From assembly GCA_023420085.1 (NCBI GenBank), contig JAEZWQ010000045.1, positions 1-24,056 of the forward strand: 24,056 bases of DNA, written 5' to 3'. The stretch is from Bacillota bacterium (GTDB lineage: Bacteria; Bacillota; Clostridia; Lachnospirales; Lachnospiraceae). The translations under genes were made by a program, and so were the position numbers. Below are positions 7,822 to 16,170 of this stretch, one piece after another. Below the pieces are notes generated by a model that was not told the origin of the DNA, ran no database searches, and was given only the letters and a program-made list of their open reading frames with translations. How positions within the stretch are numbered: position 1 is the stretch's first letter; each line of letters opens with the position of its first letter.

Positions 7822-9033
7822 TTACAATACTTCAAAACTATAGCCAGCAATTTTTAATATATCTCCACTCCGTATACACACGTTATTTTTTATTAATTTA
7901 TCGTTAACCTCTGTACCATTTGTGGAATTACAATCAAGTACTATATATCTATTATCTTCTTTCTTTATAATCAAATGTTTTTTACTCACATACTTTTTAT
8001 TAAGTACATAATCATTTCCAATATCGCTACCAATAGAAAATGGAAAATAGTTAATAACTATTTTTTCATTATTACCTAATAAAACTAAAGACTCTGATGA
8101 GTCAATAACATCCGTATATTCACACCTTTCAATGGTATTATATTTTTTTTGAAAAGTTTTCTTCATTTCTTTTCTATTAAATATATTACTCATTTTTATC
8201 TTATACGAAATATAACTAATTATAGCACATCCGATTATTATACCACCAGCTATTTCTTCACTTATATTAAACAGATATAATAATGCTAAACTTAAAATTG
8301 AAACAATCCCTGATATAAATATTATTATATATACAATTACATTTTTTATATTCTTACTATCTTTTTTCTGATATATGTCTTCTATAACTTCATTATTTGA
8401 AATTTTATTATGTTCGTCATGCTCATTATTATTATCGTCAAATTCGTTTTTAAATGATACGGTAGCTTCTTCCCTAGCTCTATCTTCAGGAATCTTATAT
8501 GCGAATGTATTAATATATTCTATAACTTCTGTTAAGTTCTTGCCCGAATTTAATAATTGATATATAGAAAAGCTTAATGTCGTTGTTTCACGATCTGTAT
8601 AATCTATTTTATCTAAAATCTTTTTAAATAAGTTTAACAATTGTTTTTCAATATTTATCCCATATTTAGGTAAGTATATAAACTTGAATTTATTATCATC
8701 TATAAATATAGTCTTTTCCATCAAAACAATATCTTCGATATCGAGCATATATTGATTTAATTCTTTTTTTAACTCGTAAATATCTAACATTAAATCTTTG
8801 ATGATTTTTACGCCTATCTTATTCTTTTTATATGAAAAAAACGTAGGTAATCTTATGTTGTCAAATATATATTTTGTATTACCGTTGATATTGTTTCTAT
8901 AATACTTTAATAAACTTTTACTATTAACTTTATCAATCATACTATCTCTAAATGTGTCTTTATCTAAAGTAGCTTCAAATATTAAATTTCCATTTTCCCT
9001 ATATCCCTTATACTTTCTTTTATTATGAACCAA
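7822..9033 (-). CDS. DUF6382-type protein with two membrane segments and C-terminal FHA domain, Tad-associated
   Basis: This 403-residue protein has an N-terminal cytoplasmic region of about 190 residues like the DUF6382 domain of clostridial Tad loci. An acidic Asn/Glu-rich linker follows (about 195-225). Two membrane segments lie at about 230-275. A C-terminal forkhead-associated domain (about 325-403) shows F-S-I-G-S, a Ser-Lys-Lys-His strand and N-S-T-N-G-T, the residues that bind phosphothreonine. The role is unproven; such proteins may sense Ser/Thr phosphorylation and act on the pilus machine. The start is TTG 9033 with AAGGAG 10 nt upstream, since an in-frame stop lies two codons before it and the next ATG is 32 codons in. 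It overlaps the upstream TadE-like gene by 11 nt. Confidence 0.82.
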   Translation of the reverse strand: MVHNKRKYKGYRENGNLIFEATLDKDTFRDSMIDKVNSKSLLKYYRNNINGNTKYIFDNIRLPTFFSYKKNKIGVKIIKDLMLDIYELKKELNQYMLDIEDIVLMEKTIFIDDNKFKFIYLPKYGINIEKQLLNLFKKILDKIDYTDRETTTLSFSIYQLLNSGKNLTEVIEYINTFAYKIPEDRAREEATVSFKNEFDDNNNEHDEHNKISNNEVIEDIYQKKDSKNIKNVIVYIIIFISGIVSILSLALLYLFNISEEIAGGIIIGCAIISYISYKIKMSNIFNRKEMKKTFQKKYNTIERCEYTDVIDSSESLVLLGNNEKIVINYFPFSIGSDIGNDYVLNKKYVSKKHLIIKKEDNRYIVLDCNSTNGTEVNDKLIKNNVCIRSGDILKIAGYSFEVL

Positions 9034-9487
9034 TATTCAATATCTCCTTATTCTTTCTAATATCTGAAGCTGGTGATAATCTAGGCATTTTTACTATTTT
9101 AGTTATTTCAATATTTTTGAACGGAAATACAATACCTATATGTTTAATTTTAGCCTTAAATTCTATATTTAATATTCCTATTTCAATATTACTATCCTCT
9201 AATTTTGAATACATATACCCTTGTTTTATGATATCATTAAATTTTTTTCTAATCTGTTCATCACTATATTTCTCACTAATATTATCAATCATTTTGCTAT
9301 CAATATTACTATTACATTCTATTGTATTTTGGACTCTAAGTCCTGCCCTTACCATATTTGTATTTAATATTATTCCATCATATAAAAACATAGATAAATC
9401 TATTAAAAATAATAAAATGTATATTCCTACAGTTATTAATATGCTGGCTTCTACTGTTATTGCACATTTATAGTATTGTTTTATCAT
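9023..9487 (-). CDS. TadE-like pseudopilin (second copy)
   Basis: This is a 154-residue protein with one N-terminal hydrophobic helix preceded by the type IVb prepilin-like motif C-A-I-T-V-E-A-S. The Glu keeps the position normally +5 to the cleavage site, but Cys replaces the usual Gly before the cleaved bond. The remaining 110 residues are extracytoplasmic and hydrophilic, ending in an ILNIGS tail. TadE/TadF minor pilins help assemble or prime Flp pili (family knowledge). ATG 9487 is preferred, though it lacks an SD and lies 20 nt inside the preceding peptidase gene; TTG 9511 or GTG 9508 would extend the protein by eight or seven residues. Translational coupling is likely. Confidence 0.75.
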   Translation of the reverse strand: MIKQYYKCAITVEASILITVGIYILLFLIDLSMFLYDGIILNTNMVRAGLRVQNTIECNSNIDSKMIDNISEKYSDEQIRKKFNDIIKQGYMYSKLEDSNIEIGILNIEFKAKIKHIGIVFPFKNIEITKIVKMPRLSPASDIRKNKEILNIGS

Positions 9488-9908
9488 AAAAAATCTGAAA
9501 TATAACACCAATGAAATAAAATGGTATCATAGGAATTTCTAGTTTATAATTCTTTTTTCTTACTATTATAAATAAGGTAGCGCAAATAGAAAGTACAATC
9601 AAACTATATAAAAATATATAAATAGTTGATGCGCCTACACCTAACCCTATTATTATCAAAATCATTCCATCCCCTATACCTATTGCTTCTTTTGTAATAA
9701 AAGATATTAATATAACTATAATTCCTACCGCTATTCCTCCTAACAATGAATAAATATTATATGGTGAAAAAATATATAATATACTCATCATTATTATTCC
9801 TAATATTACTAAAAAAACACTTAAAGATTTATACTTTATATCAATTATTGATACAACAAATAAGTACAATGCAAGTACTATAATTCTAACTAAGTTTATT
9901 GATAACAT
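9468..9908 (-). CDS. Prepilin peptidase, A24 family (TadV/CpaA-like)
   Basis: This 146-residue polytopic membrane protein cleaves, and may methylate, Flp-type prepilins at the cytoplasmic face. Both catalytic aspartates of the A24 family are visible: Asp in V-V-S-I-I-D-I-K-Y-K-S-L near residue 23, and the GxGD motif G-I-G-D-G-M-I near residue 80. About six hydrophobic segments fit TadV. It overlaps the upstream TadE-like gene by 13 nt and the downstream one by 20 nt. It is the only prepilin peptidase in this locus with an intact reading frame, since the copy at 16163-16623 appears frameshifted. Confidence 0.88.
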   Translation of the reverse strand: MLSINLVRIIVLALYLFVVSIIDIKYKSLSVFLVILGIIMMSILYIFSPYNIYSLLGGIAVGIIVILISFITKEAIGIGDGMILIIIGLGVGASTIYIFLYSLIVLSICATLFIIVRKKNYKLEIPMIPFYFIGVIFQIFYDKTIL

Positions 9909-10630
9909 TTACTACACCTACCTCTTCCATCCACTTCCGAAATTGGAATTCTTTTTATATCCCTAACTAACTCCCAGCAATTAGAAAGCCTATGATATGA
10001 ACTACCATAACTGGTGATATATACAATGCCTGAATTTGTCTTTGTTTTTCCACAGATTTTACAAGGATAATACCTTCCACCTGATTCATTTCTATAGCTA
10101 TCTATATCATTTATATCCACACCTCTAGTTGACCTTTTTAAATATATGCAATTTAAGCTATTATGATAAACCTTTCCATTTTTTGTAACAAATACATATT
10201 CTTTTTCATCAGAGTTATCTTTATCTCCATTCCATATCTTACTTCTTACATTATTATATAATCTTATTTTTTCATTAAATAATGGGTTAGGGAGCACATC
10301 TACACCTGATAAGTAAGAATATTCATGATCATAACCATTACTCTTATGTGGTAATAAAACCCCTCCTACCTTTGAATGTATAGATATGCCGCTTCCTACC
10401 ATTGTTGCCATACTAAGTTTATCACTTAATGTAGCCCTCACCGAAGCCTTATTCGCATCACTAATCAAATCATTTTGTATTATAAGATGATTATTTACAG
10501 CCTTTAATAAAAACATTAAAGCTACAATTACCAATATAAATAATGGATAGATAACACTAGCTTCAACTGTTAAGCTTCCTTTTATTCTATTAATACCTGT
10601 GTACTCGAAATTAACTTTATTTGTATCCAT
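9896..10630 (-). CDS. TadE-like pilin with duplicated Cys/His module at the C-terminus
   Basis: This 244-residue protein starts with a prepilin-like segment, K-G then S-L-T-V-E-A-S, with Glu at +5, followed by a single hydrophobic helix (about 25-45). The C-terminal third carries two copies of one module. The first has V-Y-H-N-S-L-N-C-I-Y-L-K ending in P-C-K-I-C-G; the second has S-Y-H-R-L-S-N-C-W-E-L ending in R-C-S-K-C. The pattern Y-H-x4-C then C-x-x-C suggests a metal- or disulfide-bound fold outside the cell. ATG 10630 is chosen over TTG 10642; both overlap the upstream DUF5702 gene and neither has a clear SD. The TadE assignment rests on the N-terminus and the operon context. Confidence 0.8.
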   Translation of the reverse strand: MDTNKVNFEYTGINRIKGSLTVEASVIYPLFILVIVALMFLLKAVNNHLIIQNDLISDANKASVRATLSDKLSMATMVGSGISIHSKVGGVLLPHKSNGYDHEYSYLSGVDVLPNPLFNEKIRLYNNVRSKIWNGDKDNSDEKEYVFVTKNGKVYHNSLNCIYLKRSTRGVDINDIDSYRNESGGRYYPCKICGKTKTNSGIVYITSYGSSYHRLSNCWELVRDIKRIPISEVDGRGRCSKCYQ

Positions 10631-11918
10631 AAGCTGCGACAAAACTATTATTATATATATTATTATTTATTAAATCTGGATACATAAATTTTTTATTAAT
10701 AGAATAATTAAAGCTTGTTATATACTTATATGCAATCTTCCTAAAATCTATATTTAAATTTGATTCTATTAAATCCATACTTCTCCTAACCTTAATACTA
10801 GAAGATTTAATCAATAAAAATCCTCTTAAATAATCATCATAACTCATACCTTTTTTATTATCTTTTGGTTTTACATTCCAAAAATTTATTATATTATCAA
10901 ATCCTAGATGCCAAGTGTCTCTATTTTTAACTAATGGTACCTTCTTGCCTTCTATTAAACCTTTAACATCTATAGCTGTCTCTGCATATGCCCATGCGGT
11001 AATTATAGCCATCTTTGTTGCTTTTATAGCACTTGGATTAAATGTTAAGCCTGAAATTATAATCGCTGCAATTTTTGCTGCATTATTATATATAGTATCA
11101 TTTAATAAAAAAGCAATATTAATGGGCAATCTAATTAATTTTATATCCCTTAACACCTTCTTTATGTTTACTTTGTCATTATCATCTCCTTTTAAGATAT
11201 ATTCGACCTCATAGTCCAATTTATTTTTAGAGTTCTTAGAATTAACGATCGATGTAAAATGAGATAACACATATTCGTTAAACAAAATACTATTATATAT
11301 ACTTACTTTATCTATTTCCCCTTCAATATTAGCCTTTTTACTTATTATTTTATTAGAATAATTTCCACCAAATATAAAGTTCATAAACCCATCATCATCT
11401 TTAATGTTTTCAACGCTATCTCTAGGATCAGTAATTTCTATTTTTTTAGTGTTCTTCACATCATCTTCAGTGATATCATCATCAATATTAATTGCATCTT
11501 CTTTTTTCTGATCACCCCCTTTTATTTTTTCTAAAAGTTTTGAAGGTATTCTATATTTCATACACTCTGTTGCCTGCCTTATTAATTCACTACCTCCATT
11601 TTCATTAATATAATTAGGCAATATATTTATATCTTTATAATTAATATTAAATAAATTATTATTCTTTGTATTATCTTTAATATATTCCTCAAATAATTTT
11701 TGCCTATCCTTAGACATATCAAGCCCTAATATGTCATACTTAGCCCATAATTCATTATGATAGTATCCAGCAATCGACCTCTGAGCGCTATACGCTGCCA
11801 ATTCAACTTCTGACTTAGCTGAATTAACTCTAGCTCTCTCTATTATTGAAACAAAAATACCAATTAGTATAAAAAAGGCCAATGCCATAAAAATAGTAAT
11901 ACTACCCTTAACTCTCAT
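10617..11918 (-). CDS. DUF5702-type Tad-associated pseudopilin (TadG-like position)
   Basis: This 433-residue protein begins M-R-V-K-G-S-I-T-I-F, a type IVb-like leader with the cleavage point after Gly, then one long hydrophobic helix (about 6-27) and an E-R-A-R-V-N segment as in clostridial DUF5702 proteins. The rest is a large extracytoplasmic region with an acidic stretch around 140-175 and a hydrophobic patch at about 265-300. In other Tad loci this slot holds TadG-like minor components. ATG 11918 directly follows the Flp stop codon, with AAGGTGA about 10 nt upstream. It overlaps the next gene by 14 nt. Confidence 0.78.
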   Translation of the reverse strand: MRVKGSITIFMALAFFILIGIFVSIIERARVNSAKSEVELAAYSAQRSIAGYYHNELWAKYDILGLDMSKDRQKLFEEYIKDNTKNNNLFNINYKDINILPNYINENGGSELIRQATECMKYRIPSKLLEKIKGGDQKKEDAINIDDDITEDDVKNTKKIEITDPRDSVENIKDDDGFMNFIFGGNYSNKIISKKANIEGEIDKVSIYNSILFNEYVLSHFTSIVNSKNSKNKLDYEVEYILKGDDNDKVNIKKVLRDIKLIRLPINIAFLLNDTIYNNAAKIAAIIISGLTFNPSAIKATKMAIITAWAYAETAIDVKGLIEGKKVPLVKNRDTWHLGFDNIINFWNVKPKDNKKGMSYDDYLRGFLLIKSSSIKVRRSMDLIESNLNIDFRKIAYKYITSFNYSINKKFMYPDLINNNIYNNSFVAAYGYK

Positions 11919-12083
11919 TTACATTAATTCACCTTTTTTACTGTCTATATTTGAAAAAATATCTTGAATAAACCCTACAATATACTTTTTAAATAACACT
12001 ATGAGCCCGATTATAACTAATAAAATCAGAATAATTTCAATTGTACTTAACCCTTCTTCATCTAATAAAAAATTTTTAATCAT
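11919..12083 (-). CDS. flp: Flp-type IVb pilin (major pilin candidate)
   Basis: This 54-residue gene is easily missed. The peptide starts M-I-K-N-F-L-L-D-E-E-G and then L-S-T-I-E-I-I-L-I-L-L-V-I-I-G-L-I. That is the classic Flp leader: an acidic stretch ending in Gly, Glu at +5 of the mature protein, and one hydrophobic helix. After cleavage the mature pilin is about 43 residues, within the Flp range. GAGGAGGG, the strongest SD of the operon, lies 3-4 nt before ATG 12083, fitting a highly made subunit. The TAA (11921-11919) touches the ATG of the DUF5702 gene, and the TadC stop is 9 nt upstream. Confidence 0.88.
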   Translation of the reverse strand: MIKNFLLDEEGLSTIEIILILLVIIGLIVLFKKYIVGFIQDIFSNIDSKKGELM

Positions 12084-12092
12084 ATCCCTCCT

Positions 12093-13442
12093 CTATAATC
12101 TAAAAGATATAATACTAGGTGCTAATATTATGACTAATACAATCATAAGCATTAATACTAAAGGAATGAGAAGCTTTGTTTCTGCTTTTTTTGCAGCAAT
12201 TTTTGCTAAATTTCTTTTTTCCTTTTCAATACTATTCATTTCCTGTCTTAGTGCTGTTAAGATTGTTGATGATCCCCTTTTTAAATTTTGAGTAATCAAT
12301 TGAGCAAGTTTTCGGTATTCCCTAGTACTACAAGAATATGCAAAATCACTAAATACGCTATCTATATCTTTACCATTATTTATATTATTTTTACTCCTAA
12401 TTAATTCTTGCTTTAAATAATTTTCCTTATCATATGTAATACATATTTTTAGCCACGCCTGACTAATACTAAGACCTGTTTCCATATATAGCACTAGCAT
12501 TCCTACCAAATATGAATACTCAACCTTTAGCTCCTCCGTTCGTGCTTTGATTTTATTTGCAATATTTTTACTCCTAACAACTAAGATAATAATAGTTATG
12601 ATTATAATAAATATAATCTTTCCAATACCATTTTCACCTATTTCACTTAACCAAGTAATATTTTTCCCTTGAATACTATCTGGTAAATAAACCTTTTCTT
12701 TATCTTCTTTTATTTTTTCTCTAATACCTATCTCAATATCATCTGTTTTTACAATATTAATGTTAAATTCTTCACTAAAGTTATATCCAGATTCTGTTTG
12801 TATATCTGCAACAATATTTGTAGAAATATCTTTATCCGTGAGGCGTTTTGGTTTTCCATCATAATCAAATAAATTATTATCGTACCTCCAATATACCTTC
12901 CCATCAATGGCTGGTATGCTACTTATAAAATTTACTTTTTGCCTTATATTGTCTAGTCCAGTATTCTTATCTAGAAATTTTCTTATTATATATTCACGAA
13001 TATCTGATTTCATTTTTTCTATAGCTTCTTTTGACCTAACCTTTTTATTAAGCCTAATATTTAGGTTCCCTTTTTCCCCATCAACCATATAATTTATTTC
13101 TAAATTTTTTGAGGCTTTATCATAATCTGGTTTATTGATAATATTTCCCATATGTATATTCTTATTGATAGTAATAAGAGAAACGCAGCACATAATGAAA
13201 AATATTTGCATAACTATTATAGTTGACCTAATTAAATACTCTTTTCTATTAATACTAACTGAATTAAATTCTTTTGTATTAGGCATAATATTTTCTATAA
13301 TTTTAATTTTTTTAATAATAATTTTTGCTAATGGTTCAAATAATTTGTTTATCCCCTTAGTCTCTTTTATACTTTTATCTTTTATATAACAAAATAAAAC
13401 TAATACTATGTAAGCTACTAATATCAATAAAATGATTTTCAA
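12093..13442 (-). CDS. tadC: TadC-like type II secretion F-domain membrane protein, enlarged
   Basis: This is a 449-residue inner-membrane platform protein for Flp pilus assembly. The C-terminal half (about 310-430) is a T2SS-F domain with helices containing E-Y-S-Y-L-V-G-M-L-V-L-Y-M-E-T-G-L-S-I and Y-R-K-L-A-Q-L-I-T-Q-N-L-K-R-G, ending in a last membrane helix. Unlike a usual TadC of about 300 residues, it has extra N-terminal segments at 1-20 and 73-95 and then a soluble region of about 175 residues (96-270) before the next helix (about 273-291). The start is TTG 13442, which overlaps the tadB stop by 4 nt; no ATG lies nearby. Confidence 0.82.
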   Translation of the reverse strand: MKIILLILVAYIVLVLFCYIKDKSIKETKGINKLFEPLAKIIIKKIKIIENIMPNTKEFNSVSINRKEYLIRSTIIVMQIFFIMCCVSLITINKNIHMGNIINKPDYDKASKNLEINYMVDGEKGNLNIRLNKKVRSKEAIEKMKSDIREYIIRKFLDKNTGLDNIRQKVNFISSIPAIDGKVYWRYDNNLFDYDGKPKRLTDKDISTNIVADIQTESGYNFSEEFNINIVKTDDIEIGIREKIKEDKEKVYLPDSIQGKNITWLSEIGENGIGKIIFIIIITIIILVVRSKNIANKIKARTEELKVEYSYLVGMLVLYMETGLSISQAWLKICITYDKENYLKQELIRSKNNINNGKDIDSVFSDFAYSCSTREYRKLAQLITQNLKRGSSTILTALRQEMNSIEKEKRNLAKIAAKKAETKLLIPLVLMLMIVLVIILAPSIISFRL

Positions 13443-14179
13443 ATTTTAATATCAACTATCCTTTCTCCGATATAATACACAAATATGTAACTTATAAGTG
13501 TTAATGCCATTATTATTCTTCCATATAAGGTTGTATATAGTGGTTGCATTATATCCCCAGAGGTTAAAGATACATAGACTATTATAAAAAGGGGAATCTT
13601 ATCCATTATTCTTTTTTCAGTTACCTTGCCTGCGATAATACTTTGTACCTCTTTTTTAGACTCAATTATTGATATTAATGTTTCAATACATTCTGAAATC
13701 ATCTTTATCATATTTCCACCTCTTTTTTTCGATATAGATACAATATCAGAAAAATATACTATTTCCCTTATTCCGCTTCTTACTGCAAACTCGGTTAATA
13801 TCTCATCAACAGGAATATTTAATCTAATTTTATTAATCATCATATTGACCTCTTTAACCATTAGACTATCCTTACCTGATATTTTTACGAGTTCTTGCTT
13901 TGTATTTTCAACAGATTTTTCTAATGAATTCCCTCCTTTTAGTGAATCATTTAGTGCTAACAGGAATTCAATAAATTCATATCTTAATTTATCAATTCTT
14001 TCCTTAGCAAGATGTTTTTTCTTTATTTTTAAGTAATATTTTATGAAAAATATGCTAGTAAAACATAATAATACACTCTTGAAAAAAATCCATAAAACAA
14101 ATGATATTAATACTATCCCATAAATGGTATATTTTATTTTTTCTTCTCTATCAAGATTATAATAATTGTAGTTAATCAT
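13439..14179 (-). CDS. tadB: TadB-like type II secretion F-domain membrane protein
   Basis: This 246-residue platform protein has two early membrane segments (about 17-47), a cytoplasmic T2SS-F domain (about 65-185) with F-L-L-A-L-N-D-S-L-K-G-G-N-S-L-E and S-I-S-K-K-R-G-G-N-M, and two C-terminal helices. It pairs with TadC to anchor the TadA ATPase in the membrane. ATG 14179 overlaps the tadA stop by 8 nt. TadB is named by order and by the F-domain; TadB and TadC cannot be told apart by motif alone. Confidence 0.87.
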   Translation of the reverse strand: MINYNYYNLDREEKIKYTIYGIVLISFVLWIFFKSVLLCFTSIFFIKYYLKIKKKHLAKERIDKLRYEFIEFLLALNDSLKGGNSLEKSVENTKQELVKISGKDSLMVKEVNMMINKIRLNIPVDEILTEFAVRSGIREIVYFSDIVSISKKRGGNMIKMISECIETLISIIESKKEVQSIIAGKVTEKRIMDKIPLFIIVYVSLTSGDIMQPLYTTLYGRIIMALTLISYIFVYYIGERIVDIKI

Positions 14180-15347
14180 ATTCTTTTATATTTTTCATTT
14201 CCGATACTTTTATAAACTTATCTTCTTTTCTTTCAAACAATTTTTCCAAAACTATATCCCCATTCCTAATTCCTCTAACTTCTGTTATTTCTACCATACT
14301 ACGTTTACCTTGATTATCTTTTCCTAAATGAATAAATATATCTATGGCTGATGCAATTTGTTTCCTTACTGCTGAAATTGGTATATCCATTGCCATAAGT
14401 ACCATAGTTTCAAGCCTTGATATCATATCTCTGCAACTATTAGAATGCCCTGTTGATATGCTCCCGCTATGCCCAGTATTCATAGCTTGTAGCATCTCAA
14501 TAGTTTCTTCTCCTCTAACCTCTCCAACTATAATTCTATTAGGTCTCATTCTTAATGCAGTTTTTATAAGTTCTCTCATGCTAATTGCATTTTCACCTTC
14601 AAGATTTGCATTTCTTACTTCAAGTGATACTAAATTTTCAATATTATCCAGACAAAGCTCAGCACTATCTTCAATTGTTATAATTCTTTCATCAGAAGGT
14701 ATCATTTTAGATAATGCATTTAACATTGAAGTTTTACCGCTTGAAGTTCCACCACTAATAAATATATTCTTCTTTATTTTCACAATATATTTTAAAAAAC
14801 TTGCCACCTGATCGTTAATACTCTTATATTCAATTAGTTTAGATAAAGTCATAGTATCTTTTGGAAATTTTCTAATGCTTATACTAGATCCTCTCAATGA
14901 GATAGGATGTAAAACAATATTAACTCTTGATCCATCTTCTAGTCTTGTATCAACAATTGGTGAAGTTTCATTAACAACTCTATTTGTTCCCGACATTATT
15001 CTTTGAATAATTTCAAAAAGTCTTTTTTCTGACGAAAATTTTTTATCAGTCTTAAATAATTTTCCATTTTTCTCAATGAATATATTCTCATATCCATTAA
15101 CCATTATCTCAGTAATTTCCTCATCCTCTAAAAGTTCTGAAATTACATCTAACCCACGAATACTATTTAATATGGAGGTTTTATACCTTATCTTTTCTTC
15201 TACACTAATCAAATCATTTGAGCAATTATCCATAATAACTTCATCAATTATATCTGAAAGCTCACCATCATCTGGCACCGTATTAATATCTATTTTTCTA
15301 TATACTTTATCTAATATAATATTTTTAATGTCTACACTCGTATCCAA
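14172..15347 (-). CDS. tadA: TadA/CpaF-family pilus assembly ATPase
   Basis: This 391-residue hexameric secretion ATPase powers Flp pilus assembly. An N-terminal region of about 60 residues precedes the conserved E-L-L-E-D-E-E-I-T-E-I-M-V-N-G segment. Walker A is G-G-T-S-S-G-K-T (199-206), the Asp box contains R-I-I-T-I-E-D-S-A-E-L, Walker B is R-I-I-V-G-E-V-R-G-E-E (271-281) and the His box is T-G-H-S-G-S-I-S-T-G-H-S-N-S (291-304). All catalytic motifs are intact. The start is TTG 15347, with AGAGGT about 8 nt upstream and inside the preceding gene, giving a 23-nt overlap; no ATG or GTG lies in frame nearby. Confidence 0.95.
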   Translation of the reverse strand: MDTSVDIKNIILDKVYRKIDINTVPDDGELSDIIDEVIMDNCSNDLISVEEKIRYKTSILNSIRGLDVISELLEDEEITEIMVNGYENIFIEKNGKLFKTDKKFSSEKRLFEIIQRIMSGTNRVVNETSPIVDTRLEDGSRVNIVLHPISLRGSSISIRKFPKDTMTLSKLIEYKSINDQVASFLKYIVKIKKNIFISGGTSSGKTSMLNALSKMIPSDERIITIEDSAELCLDNIENLVSLEVRNANLEGENAISMRELIKTALRMRPNRIIVGEVRGEETIEMLQAMNTGHSGSISTGHSNSCRDMISRLETMVLMAMDIPISAVRKQIASAIDIFIHLGKDNQGKRSMVEITEVRGIRNGDIVLEKLFERKEDKFIKVSEMKNIKEYD

Positions 15348-16170
15348 TATCTGTGACCTCTTTAAAATTATACCTTTCTATCTTTTCAGATATTTCTGGC
15401 GCATTTGCTTCCCAATTATTTATAAACATGTTATCTAACTCTAAAAATCCATCAATAGATGGATAATATATACTATTTAACATAGATAATAAATTATTAA
15501 GTCCTATTATTGTTTCAGGTAAGATTATGAGTACTCTACTGAATCTCTCAACAGACGAAATTATTTCAAAAAGGTTTCTCCACAATTTAATATCATAAAT
15601 ATCTTCCATTAATTCAAGATTTCCAATTATATTACCATCTAAATTCATAATCTTCATATATGCCTTATCTTTATTTTGAGATGCATAATATAATATTTCA
15701 CTCAAACTTAAGCGCGCTTCTATCTGCAAATTTTTATCAGTATTAATTATCAACAAATCTTTAAATGAAATTCTTTCTTTATATACATTTATAAACCTTT
15801 CTTTTAGCATTGGAAATCCATATGAAAAAATCCCATCAATTACTAAATTATTTTGCTTGTTTACATATATCTTTTCATTACACTTAAATAAAATCTTTTC
15901 AATTATTTCATCTATTTTCTGATATTTACAAATATAATTGTCTTCTTCAAAATACTTATCCGAGATAACAAAATTATGCTTACCTAAATTTAACCCCTCC
16001 CTTTCACTGACAAATATATATGCATCATTTTCATCTAAAAATTTATACATATCTTCATCATTGGTAAAAATATTAAAATTATAGTTAACATATTTTTTCA
16101 ACCTATAGTAGAAAACAAAACTATTAAAATATTCTTCATCATCACAGAAAATAACAAAATTCTTAACCAC
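15325..16170 (-). CDS. TadZ/CpaE-like protein lacking a P-loop (by position)
   Basis: This 281-residue protein has no ready name from sequence alone. Residues 1 to about 95 look like a degenerate receiver-type alpha/beta domain (V-K-N-F-V-I-F-C-D-D-E-E-Y, then Y-I-F-V-S-E-R). The rest has alternating strands and helices as in MinD/ParA folds. At the place where TadZ normally has G-G-x-G-K-T, this protein has F-S-Y-G-F-P-M-L-K-E-R, so no Walker A is present. Its slot between a prepilin peptidase and tadA is the usual TadZ/CpaE slot, which helps place the pilus machine at a pole. The start is GTG 16170 with GGAGA 7 nt upstream; it overlaps the peptidase gene by 8 nt. Confidence 0.6.
   Translation of the reverse strand: MVKNFVIFCDDEEYFNSFVFYYRLKKYVNYNFNIFTNDEDMYKFLDENDAYIFVSEREGLNLGKHNFVISDKYFEEDNYICKYQKIDEIIEKILFKCNEKIYVNKQNNLVIDGIFSYGFPMLKERFINVYKERISFKDLLIINTDKNLQIEARLSLSEILYYASQNKDKAYMKIMNLDGNIIGNLELMEDIYDIKLWRNLFEIISSVERFSRVLIILPETIIGLNNLLSMLNSIYYPSIDGFLELDNMFINNWEANAPEISEKIERYNFKEVTDIGYECRH

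Noticed and set aside
7227..9473. Plus-strand open frames opposite the RNase H, FHA and TadE genes
   Set aside because: Their composition is that of reversed AT-rich coding sequence, with no recognisable motif or SD.
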